DNA from: Lacimicrobium sp. SS2-24
GTDB taxonomy: Bacteria; Pseudomonadota; Gammaproteobacteria; Enterobacterales; Alteromonadaceae
Length of the DNA stretch: 64,000 nucleotides
Reading direction: 5' to 3'
NCBI RefSeq assembly: GCF_002201535.1
Contig: NZ_NIWW01000005.1
Span: forward strand, 62,001 to 126,000
This document shows positions 42,501-53,103 of the stretch, piece after piece. Each line of letters starts with the position of its first letter. The first letter of the stretch is position 1. Made by a program: the position numbers and the translations under genes. The notes below the pieces were generated by a model that searched no databases, had not been told where the DNA came from, and worked only from the letters and a program-made list of their open reading frames with translations.

Positions 42501-42950
42501 TTACTTTTGTTTTTCTGCGGCGGCTTTATGTTCTGCGCTCACCTTGCCACTGAATAAGCCGGAACTGGCGCTGGGATAGTCCCGCGGCTGATAATCCGGG
42601 GTTTGTGATTGTGGCTTGCGCGGTTTGCCCTGGTTGCGCAGATAAGCAGAGGCATGATCGCCAAAATAGTTCAGCTGGGGTGAATCGCCATCTTCTTCAG
42701 GGTGTTGCAGCAGCGTTTCATAATGATCCAGTTGCTGCTTAAGTTGTTCACTCTGTTTCTCCATGGCTTCAAGTACGTGCCGGCATTCGTTGATATGGAT
42801 GTGGCCCTGTTCCGAGAGCATGGACTTGATCTCATTTTCCAGATGCAGCCCAGACGCCTTCTCTGTTTTACGTTTGGCGAAAAACAGACCAATGAAATAC
42901 CCCATTACTGCGCCACACAACAACAGCAACAATCCAATTACCCAATCCAT
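42501..42950 (-). CDS. zapG: ZapG/YhcB family protein (DUF1043)
   Basis: 149 residues from the ATG at 42950, with AGGAG upstream. One N-terminal membrane helix (DWVIGLLLLLCGAVMGYFIG) is followed by a coiled coil (about 35-85) and a proline-rich, disordered tail. This is the YhcB/ZapG layout, linked to cell division and envelope growth in E. coli. It stands between degQ and the divergent zapE, as in E. coli. Confidence 0.9.
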   Translation of the reverse strand: MDWVIGLLLLLCGAVMGYFIGLFFAKRKTEKASGLHLENEIKSMLSEQGHIHINECRHVLEAMEKQSEQLKQQLDHYETLLQHPEEDGDSPQLNYFGDHASAYLRNQGKPRKPQSQTPDYQPRDYPSASSGLFSGKVSAEHKAAAEKQK

Positions 42951-43223
42951 AACCACTCCTGAAATCATCTTTATATGTTGTAGCCACTGTTCTCGAATGC
43001 TTGCCCGTTGTTAAGCTGCTTCGGTACTGGGGCCGTATGGGCGTATTTGCTAACAGTGCCGACCCGTGGCAAGCATACATTCACCTGCCTGCCTCTCGCC
43101 TGCCCAGGCTCAAAACCGCTGTAAAATTCCGGCAAAAATGTCAGCAGGACCTAAATAGCCCTTTACTTAATCATACCTGCTGAGCAAACTATGCGGCCAG
43201 TTTATTTTAATTCAAGTTAGACT

Positions 43224-44327
43224 ATGCACGCGATGACGCCATGGCAGAAATATCAGCAGGATCTTGCCAGCGATAACTTTGTTCATGACCAATCACAGGA
43301 AAATGCGGTATCTCATTTACAGAAACTCTATGATGAGTTGCTGAAAATGCAGCCGGACATGAGTCTGAAACGCCGCCTGAAGGCGCTGTTTAAAGAACCA
43401 TCGCCGAAGCCAGTGAAGGGGCTGTATTTTTGGGGCGGGGTAGGCCGGGGGAAAACCTACCTGGTGGACACCTTTTACGAGTGCCTGCCGTTCGAGCGCA
43501 AAATGCGCATTCACTTCCATCGCTTTATGCATCGGGTGCATCAGGAGCTTAAAACCCTGAGCGGTGAGTCTGATCCGCTTAAAATCGTCGCGCGCAGGCT
43601 ATCACGCGAGGCGCGCATTCTGTGTTTCGATGAATTCTTTGTTTCGGATATCACCGATGCCATGATACTCGGTACGCTGATGCAGGAGATGTTTGCCCAG
43701 GGCATGGTACTGGTTGCGACTTCGAATATCCCGCCGGATGAGTTATATAAAAACGGTTTGCAGCGCTCACGGTTTCTGCCGGCCATTGAACTGATCAAAC
43801 AGCATACGCAGGTCATTAATGTGGACAGCGGCACCGATTATCGCCTGCGCACCCTGGAACAAGCCGAAATCTATCACTATCCGCTGGATGACGATGCTAA
43901 CGCCAATCTTTACCGTTACTTTACTCAGCTGGCCCCGGAACAGGGATGCGAAAATCAGTCCATCGATATAGAAGGCCGTCAGATTAAGAGTCTGCGTGAA
44001 GCCGATGGTGTTGTGATGTTTGATTTTAAGGCTTTGTGTGATGGTCCGAGAAGTCAGGCCGACTACATGGAAATAAGCCGTTGTTACCATTCTGTGCTGG
44101 TGGCGAATGTGGTGCAGATGGGACAGCATAATGATGACATTGCCCGGCGTTTTATTGCCATGGTTGATGAGTTTTATGAGCGTAACGTTAAACTGATCAT
44201 TTCCGCGCAGGTGGCAATGGAGAACCTGTATTCACAGGGACGCCTGAACTTCGAATTTAATCGATGTCTCAGCCGTCTCAAAGAAATGCAATCACACGAA
44301 TATCTCAGTCTGGAACACTTGCCCTGA
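43224..44327 (+). CDS. zapE: Cell division AFG1-like ATPase ZapE
   Basis: 367 residues. Walker A GGVGRGKTYLVDTFY and the Walker B segment ILCFDEFFVSDITDAMIL are the AFG1 family hallmarks; RIHFHRFMHRVHQEL and LVATSNIPPDELY follow the family pattern. In E. coli ZapE acts on the Z-ring under low oxygen. In E. coli rplM-rpsI follow zapE; here a c-di-GMP gene does instead. Confidence 0.94.
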   Translation: MHAMTPWQKYQQDLASDNFVHDQSQENAVSHLQKLYDELLKMQPDMSLKRRLKALFKEPSPKPVKGLYFWGGVGRGKTYLVDTFYECLPFERKMRIHFHRFMHRVHQELKTLSGESDPLKIVARRLSREARILCFDEFFVSDITDAMILGTLMQEMFAQGMVLVATSNIPPDELYKNGLQRSRFLPAIELIKQHTQVINVDSGTDYRLRTLEQAEIYHYPLDDDANANLYRYFTQLAPEQGCENQSIDIEGRQIKSLREADGVVMFDFKALCDGPRSQADYMEISRCYHSVLVANVVQMGQHNDDIARRFIAMVDEFYERNVKLIISAQVAMENLYSQGRLNFEFNRCLSRLKEMQSHEYLSLEHLP

Positions 44328-44404
44328 ACTATCGTTATTGGCGGTAAGTTCGGGTTTCATAACCCAGACCTAACCGGACATGGCTATTCCTCTTTTTTAA
44401 TGGC

Positions 44405-44429
44405 AAAATCATCGACTTAAGATGATTTT
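44405..44429 (+). other. Hairpin upstream of the EAL-domain gene
   Basis: AAAATCATC-gacttaa-GATGATTTT, a perfect 9-bp stem, lies between zapE and the c-di-GMP gene. It could be an AT-rich operator or a weak zapE terminator; TTTT at the end of the stem is followed by AAGGTTTT. Confidence 0.4.
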
Positions 44430-44463
44430 AAGGTTTTCGCGCAACCACTAAAAGGCCATATGG

Positions 44464-47061
44464 ATGCACCTCCTTTTATTGTATTTCAGGCGTTTAAGAC
44501 GTTATGCCACAGGTATGATGGTGGTGGGGTGTTTGCTGACGCTTGTGCCCGTGGCGGTTGCGGATGATGACAGCATTACCCTGCGGGTGGGGGTGTACGA
44601 GAACCCGCCCAAACTGTTTACCGATGAGCAGGGCCAACTGAGTGGAATACTTGGGGATCTGTTAAGCGAGATTGCACGGCGCGAAGGCTGGCAGCTCGAA
44701 CCTGTTGTGTGTCATTGGGATCAATGTCTGCAATGGGTGCAGCATGGCAAGATTGATCTGCTGCCGGATGTTGCCTGGACTGAGTCACGGGCGCAACGTA
44801 TGGACTATCACCAGGTTCCCGCCCTGATGAGCTGGTCGCAATTGTACGGCCGTCAGGATCAAAAACTGAGCAGTTTACTGGACCTCCAGGATAAACGTGT
44901 CAGTGTTTTGTTGGGCTCTGTTCAGCAATCTTATCTTGAGAATCTGGTGAGCAGTTTTGAACTGCGGGTAAGCTGGGTCACAGAGAAGAGTCTGGAAGAC
45001 AGTTTCCGTGCCGTTAGTGAAGGGCGGGCCGATGTTGTGGCATCCAACCAGTATATTGGTGCGCGCCTTGCCAGCCAACTAAACCTGACCCCATCGCCGG
45101 TGATGTTCCTTCCCAATAAGTTATTTTATGTGGTGCCCCCCGGTCAGCATAGTGACATTCTGAGCAGCCTGGATGGCTATTTACAGCGCTGGAAGCAGGA
45201 TCACGATTCTCCCTATTTCAGTATCCTTGAAAAATGGAGCAGCACCCCTCCTGGTGAGTTACCCCGATATCTGTGGTGGTTGATTGCAGCGCTGCTGTCT
45301 GGCTTACTGCTGACACTGGTGATTAGTCATTTACTGCGCCAGAGAGTGACCCGCATCGGTGAACACCTGCGTGCCAGTGAGGCAAGACTGACCACGATCC
45401 TCAATGGCGTAGATGCTTTTATTTTTATTAAGGATAAAAACTATCGTTACCAGTATGTGAATCAGAAAGTGAGCGACCTTTTCGGACTGCCTGAAAAGAA
45501 GATTCTGGGGTGTACCGACGAGGCTTTTTTTGATGCACAAACCTGTGAAGCCTTGCACGAGGTTGATGTACGGGTACTGGAATCCGGTGAGCAGGTGACC
45601 ACCGAAGAAACCGATCTGATGGCCGATGGTGTCACTGAACTGACCTGTGTTTCGGTTAAATTACCGCTTAAAGATGCACAGGGGAACATCTATGCCTTAT
45701 GCGGTATCGCCACAGACATCACCCAATACCGGCAAGCCCAGAAGGAATTACACCAGTTGGCGTACTTTGACTCGTTGACGGAATTACCCAACCGACGGTT
45801 GTTACTGGATCGACTGCACCAGGCCCTGGTACATGCCAAGCACAGTGGTAGCGAGGGGGCCATTCTGTTGATTGATCTGGATAATTTCAAGACACTCAAT
45901 GATACCCGGGGCCATGCCGCCGGTGACTTGCTGCTTCGTGAGGTGGCGCAGCGACTGGGAGAGGGGCTACATGGAAAAGAGACGCTGGGACGATTAAGTG
46001 CTGATGAGTTTGTGTTAGTCCTCGAAGGTCTGGGTAAGGATATGGATCGCGCCGTTGAGCTGGCAACCCGTCAGGCCAGAGCAATATTGCAAAAACTGTC
46101 TCAGCCTTATCAGCTTGATGAGCAGGGATTCAGCGGTTCGGCAAGTATCGGTGTGGTGATGTTTTCGGATGCCAACGGGAGTGTTGAATCCCTTCTCAAA
46201 GAGGCCGATCTTGCGTTGTGTGATGCCAAAGACGCCGGTCGTAACACGCTGCGTTTTTATAATCCTGTTATGCAAACCAAGGTTAATCATCAAAGTCAGT
46301 TAGAGGCCGCGCTGCGTCTTGCGCTGGAGGACGATAACCTGCAATTGTACTTGCAACCACAGTACGATGCGGACCGCCAAGTTTTTGCCATGGAAGCCCT
46401 GTTGCGCTGGCAAGATCCGGAGCTGGGCTGGGTTTCTCCGGGCGATTTTATTCCTGTAGCCGAAGCCAGCGGACAGATTGTGCCGCTGGGTGAGTGGGTG
46501 ATGATGCAGGCTTGCCGGATTCTCGCTGACTGGGATAAGCAGAATAGTATGAAAGGCATCAGGTTGGCGGTGAATATCAGTGCGCGGCAGTTTTATCACC
46601 CTCACTTTGTGGAGCACGTTCGTCAATGTATCAGCCAAACGGGTATTGAGCCGAAATACCTCGAACTGGAAATCACCGAAAGCCTGCTTATTGATGATCT
46701 TGAAAACACTATCAATAAAATGAACCTGCTGCGCAGCATGGGGATCAGCTTCTCACTGGATGATTTTGGCACCGGGTATGCGTCTTTGGCCTATCTGAAA
46801 CGTTTGCCCTTAAGCTCACTGAAAATAGACCAGACCTTTGTCGCAGAGCTACTCTCTGACCCGAATGATGAAGCCATTGTCAGCACCATCGTGGCATTGG
46901 GCAACAGTCTCGAGTTAGGTGTTATAGCGGAGGGGGTAGAAACACAGCAGCAGGCGCAACGATTAGAACAGCTCGGATGTAAGGCATTTCAGGGGTATTA
47001 TTTTGCTCGCCCGGCCCCGGTTGAGCACTGGGCCGAATTGGCAGAAAAAGGGCAGCTTTAG
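44464..47061 (+). CDS. Membrane c-di-GMP phosphodiesterase: binding protein-PAS-degenerate GGDEF-EAL
   Basis: 865 residues. A signal or anchor segment (about 12-33) leads into a periplasmic family 3 solute-binding domain (about 38-265), a membrane helix ([19 protein letters not shown]), a PAS domain (about 300-420), a GGDEF domain and an EAL domain. The GGDEF loop reads SADEF (512-516), lacking both glycines, so cyclase activity is unlikely. The EAL domain keeps Glu644 in [33 protein letters not shown] and EGVETQQQ, so it should hydrolyse c-di-GMP. The binding domain implies control by a periplasmic ligand such as an amino acid; the ligand is unknown. Confidence 0.92.
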   Translation: MHLLLLYFRRLRRYATGMMVVGCLLTLVPVAVADDDSITLRVGVYENPPKLFTDEQGQLSGILGDLLSEIARREGWQLEPVVCHWDQCLQWVQHGKIDLLPDVAWTESRAQRMDYHQVPALMSWSQLYGRQDQKLSSLLDLQDKRVSVLLGSVQQSYLENLVSSFELRVSWVTEKSLEDSFRAVSEGRADVVASNQYIGARLASQLNLTPSPVMFLPNKLFYVVPPGQHSDILSSLDGYLQRWKQDHDSPYFSILEKWSSTPPGELPRYLWWLIAALLSGLLLTLVISHLLRQRVTRIGEHLRASEARLTTILNGVDAFIFIKDKNYRYQYVNQKVSDLFGLPEKKILGCTDEAFFDAQTCEALHEVDVRVLESGEQVTTEETDLMADGVTELTCVSVKLPLKDAQGNIYALCGIATDITQYRQAQKELHQLAYFDSLTELPNRRLLLDRLHQALVHAKHSGSEGAILLIDLDNFKTLNDTRGHAAGDLLLREVAQRLGEGLHGKETLGRLSADEFVLVLEGLGKDMDRAVELATRQARAILQKLSQPYQLDEQGFSGSASIGVVMFSDANGSVESLLKEADLALCDAKDAGRNTLRFYNPVMQTKVNHQSQLEAALRLALEDDNLQLYLQPQYDADRQVFAMEALLRWQDPELGWVSPGDFIPVAEASGQIVPLGEWVMMQACRILADWDKQNSMKGIRLAVNISARQFYHPHFVEHVRQCISQTGIEPKYLELEITESLLIDDLENTINKMNLLRSMGISFSLDDFGTGYASLAYLKRLPLSSLKIDQTFVAELLSDPNDEAIVSTIVALGNSLELGVIAEGVETQQQAQRLEQLGCKAFQGYYFARPAPVEHWAELAEKGQL

Positions 47062-47067
47062 CTGCCC
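47044..47067 (-). terminator. metE terminator inside the end of the convergent EAL gene
   Basis: Read on the minus strand, GGGCAGC-taaa-GCTGCCC is followed by TTTTTC, eight bases after the metE stop. It occupies the last codons and stop of the opposing gene. On the plus strand the stem lacks a U-run. Confidence 0.88.
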
Positions 47068-47074
47068 GGTTTGA

Positions 47075-49324
47075 TTATGTCAGCTGCGCCCGCAACTGTT
47101 TTGCTGCGCTTACCATGTTCACCAGCGCAGCTTGGGTTTCCTGCCAGCCTCTGGTTTTCAGGCCGCAATCAGGATTTACCCACAGCCGCTCAGCCGGTAC
47201 CACGTCCAGCGCCTTTTTCAGCAAGCCGGTTATCCACGCAATGTCCGGGACATTGGGTGAATGGATATCATACACACCCGGGCCAATATCGTTGGGATAG
47301 GCTTTGTGCTTAAAGGCATCCAGCAGCACCATATTTGAGCGCGACGTTTCTACCGTCAGCACATCGGCATCCAGTGCAATAATGGCATCCAGAATATCGT
47401 TGAATTCTGAATAGCACATATGGCTGTGGATCTGGACGCCGCCCGGGGCCTTGGCGCAGGCCAGACGAAAACTAGCCACCGCCCAGTCAAGATAATGCGG
47501 CCACTGACTCTGTTTAACGGGCATACCCTCGCGAATGGCGGGCTCGTCTATCTGAATAATCGTGATACCGCTATCAATCAGATCTTCTACTTCGTCACTG
47601 ACTGCCAGGGCTATCTGTCTGGCGACCTGCTCGCGACTTAAGTCGTCGCGTACAAAGCTCCAGCATAAAATTGTTACCGGACCGGTCAGCATGCCTTTTA
47701 CCGGTTTGTCGGTGAGAGACTGAGCATAGCTCAGCCAGTTGGTGGTCATGGGCTGATTGCGGGTGATGTCACCGTAAATCACCGGCGGTTTTACGCAGCG
47801 GGAGCCATAACTTTGCACCCAGCCAAAACGGGTAGTGGTGACACCATCGAGGAAGTCAGCAAAGTATTCGACCATATCATTGCGCTCAGGCTCGCCGTGC
47901 ACTAACACGTCCAGTCCGATAGTTTCCTGAAGGGCAATGCAGTCTTTTATTTGTTGCTGCATCGCCCGGGTATATTCCTCGGCACTGAGTTCTCTGCGTT
48001 TGTATGCGGCTCGTAAGCGACGGATCGCTGTGGTTTGCGGGAAAGAGCCAATGGTGGTTGTCGGCAGTTGCGGCAATGCCAGTACCTGCTGTTTTTGTTT
48101 GCGCACGGCATAGGGCTCTGCGCGCTGTAATTGTTTAATGTTAGTCAGTTTTTCTCTTAGCGCATTATTAACCGCCTCACTGGAGGTGAGGCGGGCTTTG
48201 ACCGGAGCCGAGTATTGTTCGATTTCGGTGGTATCGCCGCTTAGCAGTGCCTGTTTCAGCAACGACAATTCATGACACTTTTGTCTGGCAAACGCCAGCC
48301 AGCTTTTAATTTTCGGTTCCAGCTTGTTTTCCGGCTCCACATCCACCGGACAATGCAGCAGTGAGCAACTTGGCGCCAGCCAGGTCCTGCCGTTTAATTG
48401 TGCATATACAGGCTCAAGTTTGTGATATAGCGCACTGAGATCGCTTTTCCAGATATTGCGCCCGTCAATCACGCCCAAGGACACTATCCAGTGGCGTGGC
48501 AGCGTATCAATAGCCAGCTGAATGTCTGTGGGTTCGGCGACACAATCAAGATGCACTCCGTGCAGAGGGAGCGAAGCAATGAGATCGAGGTGGTGGTCGA
48601 TGCTGGCAAAGTAGCTGGTCAGCAGCAATTTAAGACTGCCCTGGCGAAGTGCGCCATAGGCGTTGCGGAAGGCTTCTTGCCAGTCGGTATCAAGTTCCAG
48701 TCCAAGTATGGGTTCATCAATTTGCAGCCAGCCCACACGAGCGCTATTGAGCTGTTCGAAGATTTGCTGATAGCCAGACAGAAGTTGCTCAAGCAGTTGC
48801 AGTTTATCCCCTTCAAACGCGCTTAAATACAGATAACTGAGTGGTCCCAGTAACACAGGCTTGGACTCATGGCCAAGACGCCTGGCTTCTTCGATCTGTT
48901 CAAGTAATGGCTGGATATCGACTTTGATATCCAGCGATTCACGCAGTTCCGGTACGATATAGTGATAGTTGGTATTAAACCACTTGGTCATGTCTGATGC
49001 GGCGCAGGCACAGCCGCTGGGCGCACGTCCGCGAGCAATGCGAAACTCCAGATCCAGTTTGTCGCTGCTGTCCTGTGAAAAGCGCCGAGGGATAATGCCA
49101 AGGTAGAGACTGGTGTTCAGTACATGATCATAATTGGCAAAATCCCCAACCGGCAGTAATTCAATTCCGGCTTGCTGCTGTATGGCCCAGTTTTGCCGAC
49201 GAATGTCGGCAGTGGTTTGCAAAAGCTCTTGTTTGCTAATGCGACCCTGCCAGTAGTCTTCCAGGGCGAATTTCAGTTCCCTGTCAGCTCCGATGCGGGG
49301 AAATCCGAGAGTATGTAATTTCAT
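47075..49324 (-). CDS. metE: Cobalamin-independent methionine synthase
   Basis: 749 residues from the ATG at 49324, with AGGA eight bases upstream. It starts [21 protein letters not shown], typical of MetE. The zinc ligands are present: His and Cys in HSHMCYSEF, Glu in VETSRSN and Cys in [11 protein letters not shown]. It transfers a methyl group from methyltetrahydrofolate polyglutamate to homocysteine. It is divergent from metR, with a MetR box in the gap. Confidence 0.97.
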   Translation of the reverse strand: MKLHTLGFPRIGADRELKFALEDYWQGRISKQELLQTTADIRRQNWAIQQQAGIELLPVGDFANYDHVLNTSLYLGIIPRRFSQDSSDKLDLEFRIARGRAPSGCACAASDMTKWFNTNYHYIVPELRESLDIKVDIQPLLEQIEEARRLGHESKPVLLGPLSYLYLSAFEGDKLQLLEQLLSGYQQIFEQLNSARVGWLQIDEPILGLELDTDWQEAFRNAYGALRQGSLKLLLTSYFASIDHHLDLIASLPLHGVHLDCVAEPTDIQLAIDTLPRHWIVSLGVIDGRNIWKSDLSALYHKLEPVYAQLNGRTWLAPSCSLLHCPVDVEPENKLEPKIKSWLAFARQKCHELSLLKQALLSGDTTEIEQYSAPVKARLTSSEAVNNALREKLTNIKQLQRAEPYAVRKQKQQVLALPQLPTTTIGSFPQTTAIRRLRAAYKRRELSAEEYTRAMQQQIKDCIALQETIGLDVLVHGEPERNDMVEYFADFLDGVTTTRFGWVQSYGSRCVKPPVIYGDITRNQPMTTNWLSYAQSLTDKPVKGMLTGPVTILCWSFVRDDLSREQVARQIALAVSDEVEDLIDSGITIIQIDEPAIREGMPVKQSQWPHYLDWAVASFRLACAKAPGGVQIHSHMCYSEFNDILDAIIALDADVLTVETSRSNMVLLDAFKHKAYPNDIGPGVYDIHSPNVPDIAWITGLLKKALDVVPAERLWVNPDCGLKTRGWQETQAALVNMVSAAKQLRAQLT

Positions 49325-49407
49325 TTGTTCGTTCCTTTTAGCCATCTAGACGTGTATATTCACTGGCATCCCTGTTGGCCACAAGCGCAAGATTTTCACG
49401 TGCAACT

Positions 49408-49420
49408 TGAAGAATTTTCA
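49408..49420. promoter_or_regulatory. MetR box in the metE-metR gap
   Basis: TGAAGAATTTTCA matches the MetR consensus TGAANNNNNTTCA exactly. It ends two bases before the metR ATG, so MetR bound here would block its own gene, while the position upstream of metE suits activation with homocysteine. Confidence 0.82.
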
Positions 49421-49422
49421 TC

Positions 49423-50346
49423 ATGCTCGAGCTGAAACATTTAAAGACCATGCTGGCTCTGGAGCGGGGCGGTAACCTCGCCAGCGCCGCAGATCTGCTA
49501 TTTGTTAGTCAGTCGGCCTTGTCTCATCAGCTCAAGGAGCTGGAGTCGCGCATCGGTGAGCGCTTGTTTGAGCGTAAGAGTGAGCCCCTGCATTTCACTG
49601 CTTCGGGGCAGCTGATACTCAATCTGGCCCATGAAGTCCTGCCCCGTGTTCGTCAGGCGGAGACACAACTGAAGGCCCGCCTGACCGGTGAGCAGGAGTT
49701 GCGTATTGGTATCGAATGCCATGCCTGTTTCCAGTGGTTACTGCCCGCCATAGCCTGCTTTAATCAGCGCTATCCTGACATTCGGGTAGAGTTGCAGGGT
49801 GAGAACCTGTTCGATGGTGTCGGTGAGCTCGAGCGCCAGGGGCTAGACCTGTTATTTACCGATGATCGTATTAGTGCAGATAATATTGCCTACCAGGCCC
49901 TTGGCGAATTCGAACTGGTACTGGTGATGTCTGTTCAGGATATGCTGGTATCGCATAGAGTGATTCAGCCGGAAGACCTCAGAACACGGCGTTTGCTGAC
50001 CTATCCGGTACCGCTATCAAAGCTGGATGTCTTTCGTCAGTTTCTGCAGCCGGCAAAATGCCATCCACAGAGTGTCAAAACGGTGGCTAACAGTTCGGTA
50101 ATGCTGCAGATGGTGGCTGCCGGCCTGGGGGTGGCAGCGGTGCCCGACTGGCTGGTTCAGGATTTTGACCGTCAGCAGTTACTGTGTACTCGTCCTCTGG
50201 GTGAGCGGGGTCTTCACAAAACCCTCTATGGCGCCTATCAACCTGCGCAGCAAAGCCGGGTAGAGGCCTTTCTGCCCGTGGTGCGTGATAGCTTCGCCGC
50301 ATTGCTTCAGGGGGTTAACGGACTTGTCAGGGAAGGTTCAGCGTAA
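49423..50346 (+). CDS. metR: LysR-family regulator MetR
   Basis: 307 residues. It starts MLELKHLKTMLALERGGNLASAADLL, the MetR form of the LysR helix-turn-helix, with VSQSALSHQLKELESRIG as recognition region. The effector domain has LRIGIECHACFQWLLPA, the homocysteine-binding stretch in MetR. It should activate metE. The divergent layout equals that of E. coli. Confidence 0.95.
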   Translation: MLELKHLKTMLALERGGNLASAADLLFVSQSALSHQLKELESRIGERLFERKSEPLHFTASGQLILNLAHEVLPRVRQAETQLKARLTGEQELRIGIECHACFQWLLPAIACFNQRYPDIRVELQGENLFDGVGELERQGLDLLFTDDRISADNIAYQALGEFELVLVMSVQDMLVSHRVIQPEDLRTRRLLTYPVPLSKLDVFRQFLQPAKCHPQSVKTVANSSVMLQMVAAGLGVAAVPDWLVQDFDRQQLLCTRPLGERGLHKTLYGAYQPAQQSRVEAFLPVVRDSFAALLQGVNGLVREGSA

Positions 50347-50588
50347 AGCCTATCGCTGCGTTAAGGGTATCAGCGTCACGCTGGTGAAGTGCTGAGAATA
50401 TCACGAAGTGGATGACATAGGAGGCGGCAAAGTAACTGTAACTCTATCTTAATTTCTATCCGTGCCTTCTTTGCTACGATCTTAATCCTCCCCTTTGCTG
50501 ACGCCATCACAAAAATCAGAATTTATTTTACCTTATTGACGACAACTGCTATCTAAGTCTTTGAATTCATCGTTACTGTTGTCTGACT

Positions 50589-51884
50589 ATGCCCAAAGCT
50601 GCACTCACATCAATGGCATCTCCGCTTATCAGTTTGCTGATCTATTCTATCGGACATGGCCTGCTGACCACCTTACTGACATTGAGACTGGCTGAAGAGG
50701 CGGTATCCACATTCTGGATTGGTGCTGTCTCTACAGCCTATTTTGCCGGCCTGATGGCGGGTACCTTTGTTAACAGTAAACTGATTTTACGAGTCGGTCA
50801 TATTCGTGCCTACGCGGCTTATGCGTCGATTCTTTGCAGTGTGGCGCTGATGTACGGCATGTTTGTGGCCCCTGAAACCTGGCTGTTGCTGAGGTTGTTA
50901 GGTGGCTTTGCCACAGGCGGACTGTTTGTGGTGATAGAGTCCTGGATTATGGTCAGCAGCCCGGTGCGTATTCGTGGACGCATGATGGCCCTGTATATGG
51001 TGCTTTTTTATGGTGCCATGGTGGTGGGACAAATGTTGCTCAAGCAACTGGATATTACCCTGTTATTACCTTTTGTGGTGGCGGCACTGGCCGCCTCGTT
51101 ATCCGTCATTCCACTGGCGCTGTCGAAGGTGGATATGCCTCATTTCGACAAGCATAGCAAGCTATCGGTCATAGAGCTGATAAGCCTTACTCCCACCGCC
51201 GTGGTGAGTTGTTTTATATCCGGGCTGCTGCTCAGTGTGGCATATGGTTTGTTGCCCCTTTACTTCTCAATGATAGGTTTTGATCTGGGTCAGATTACCA
51301 ACATGGTGGCCTACATGATCTTAGGGGGGATGTGTTTTCAATACCCGCTAGGGCGTCTTTCTGATCGGGTCGATCGTCGCGTGGTGCTGATATCTTTGTT
51401 TGTGGCTACAGCGGTGATTGGCCTGCTCTTTGTCCTATTGCCGCACGCTGTCTGGTTGAAGGGAGCATTGGTTGGAGCCCTGGGGGGGGTGATCTTCGCT
51501 ATCTATCCTATCAGTCTCAGTCAGGCTTGTGATGAATTACAACCCGAGCAGATGATTGCCGGTAACCAGAGTCTGCTGCTTTGTTACAGTGTGGGGGCCA
51601 TGTCGGGACCCTTGTTAGCGCCGCTGTTTATCAACGGCTTTGGCCCCAAGGGATTATTCGTTTACTTTGTTTTGTTATCCAGCCTGACGGTGGCTTTTCT
51701 CATCTGGCGTCGCACCGTGCGCGCTCCCGTTCCGTTGGCAGACCATGTGACCTTTGCGGCCGCCACACCGAATACGCCGGTCATGGCTGAGCTGGACCCA
51801 CGAGCAGAGCATATCGAAGAGGCGTTTGAGGTTCAGGAAGAACAGGCAGACACACTGGTGTCGCCATTGAGCGACAAAAAATAG
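50589..51884 (+). CDS. MFS transporter, YcaD-like
   Basis: 431 residues with about twelve membrane segments. The start (SPLISLLIYSIGHGLLTTLLTLRL) and GGFATGGLFVVIESWI resemble the YcaD group of MFS proteins, whose substrate is unknown to me. The C-terminus ends in a long acidic cytoplasmic tail (about 395-431). No ribosome site is clear before the ATG. No terminator is seen before the lipoprotein gene. Confidence 0.82.
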   Translation: MPKAALTSMASPLISLLIYSIGHGLLTTLLTLRLAEEAVSTFWIGAVSTAYFAGLMAGTFVNSKLILRVGHIRAYAAYASILCSVALMYGMFVAPETWLLLRLLGGFATGGLFVVIESWIMVSSPVRIRGRMMALYMVLFYGAMVVGQMLLKQLDITLLLPFVVAALAASLSVIPLALSKVDMPHFDKHSKLSVIELISLTPTAVVSCFISGLLLSVAYGLLPLYFSMIGFDLGQITNMVAYMILGGMCFQYPLGRLSDRVDRRVVLISLFVATAVIGLLFVLLPHAVWLKGALVGALGGVIFAIYPISLSQACDELQPEQMIAGNQSLLLCYSVGAMSGPLLAPLFINGFGPKGLFVYFVLLSSLTVAFLIWRRTVRAPVPLADHVTFAAATPNTPVMAELDPRAEHIEEAFEVQEEQADTLVSPLSDKK

Positions 51885-52068
51885 TTTTTACAAATCATAC
51901 ACCTATGTTCCATTGACGCTGAAAACGGTGAAATGCTGTCGTCGATAAACGACAGATTTTATCGGTGAACGATAACGATATTAGCGAATACCCCGTACTG
52001 TTCGCTCATACCTTAACCTGGAACAAAACTTGATAGACTCAGGCTCAAGCAACGAAGAGGTGGTAATG

Positions 52069-53025
52069 ATGACAGTAAACAGGATTTTAATGATGGCGGC
52101 CACGCTGCCACTTATGGCTGCCTGTGGTGGCTCGGGCAGTGATACGTCTCCCTCCGGTATCGAGCCGCCGCCACAGCCTACGTCAACGAGTTTCAGTTTA
52201 GCCGTTTCCGATGCGCCGGTGGACTCAGCGCTGGCGGTTGTGGTGTATTTCGACCAGGTGGAGTTGATTGGCAATGGGGACCCACAAACCTTTGATGTTA
52301 GGGATGAAAATGGTGACCCCCGTCAGATTGATCTGTTAACCCTTACCGGTGAGAGTTTCGAAACCTTGGTGGATGGCGAGCAGATCCCCCTGGGTGACTA
52401 CACTCAGCTTCGCGTCGTGGTGACAGATGCCTCCTACATTGAAATGGAAGAGGGGACCTTTGAACTGAAGGTGCCAAGTAATGAGCTGAAACTGGATGGT
52501 TTTACTGCTCAGGCCAATGTTACAGCGGCCTATACGCTGGAGTTTGATTTGAGAAAGTCACTGGTGGATCCTGTCGGAAAAGCCCATATTTTCCTCAAGC
52601 CCAGAGGGGTAAGACTGGTGGCAAACAGTGAGGTAGGAACCATCGAAGGAGCTGTGGCTGACAGTTTGATTCTGGATGAAAGCTGCGCCACGAAAACCGA
52701 TCCGAATAAGGGTAACGCGGTTTATCTGTATCAGGGAGCGGATCTTGAGCCGGCCAGTCTGGGCGATGACGCTGATGCACCTGCGGATGAAAACGAAATC
52801 GCACCTTATGCCATTGCCGAAGTCACCCTGGATGAAGAAAGCGCCGAGTACCGTTATGAGGCGGCTTATCTGGCTGCAGGTGACTACACCCTGGCATTCA
52901 CCTGTCAGGCCTTAGTCGATCAACCCGAAACTGATGAAGGGGCCGATGAAGGCTTTGTCTTTCTGGACACCCAGTCCGCCACGGTTATTGCCGGTGAAAG
53001 TATTGCTGTGAGTTTTCCTGAGTAG
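52069..53025 (+). CDS. DUF4382 lipoprotein
   Basis: 318 residues; GAAGAGG precedes two adjacent ATG codons (52066 and 52069). The signal peptide ends in a lipobox (LPLMAAC) followed by GGSGSD, so it is a lipoprotein, with no Asp at +2 and hence probably in the outer membrane. The segment STSFSLAVSDAPVDSALAVVVYFDQVEL is the start of the DUF4382 domain (about 40-190), of unknown function. The C-terminal half is acidic and may be a second beta-sandwich with a cysteine pair. It appears to be a single-gene unit. Confidence 0.85.
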   Translation: MTVNRILMMAATLPLMAACGGSGSDTSPSGIEPPPQPTSTSFSLAVSDAPVDSALAVVVYFDQVELIGNGDPQTFDVRDENGDPRQIDLLTLTGESFETLVDGEQIPLGDYTQLRVVVTDASYIEMEEGTFELKVPSNELKLDGFTAQANVTAAYTLEFDLRKSLVDPVGKAHIFLKPRGVRLVANSEVGTIEGAVADSLILDESCATKTDPNKGNAVYLYQGADLEPASLGDDADAPADENEIAPYAIAEVTLDEESAEYRYEAAYLAAGDYTLAFTCQALVDQPETDEGADEGFVFLDTQSATVIAGESIAVSFPE

Positions 53026-53103
53026 ACAGAGCTGTTACCGATTGACGACGCTCAGGTCGCTGCCATCTATCATGGAAATTAATAAGGTGTTGAATATTAA
53101 GAA

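Noticed and set aside
51930-51985. Clustered CGATAA/TTATCG motifs before the lipoprotein gene
   Set aside because: Three short copies in mixed orientation may be a binding site, but spacing is irregular and the motif fits no regulator that I can name.
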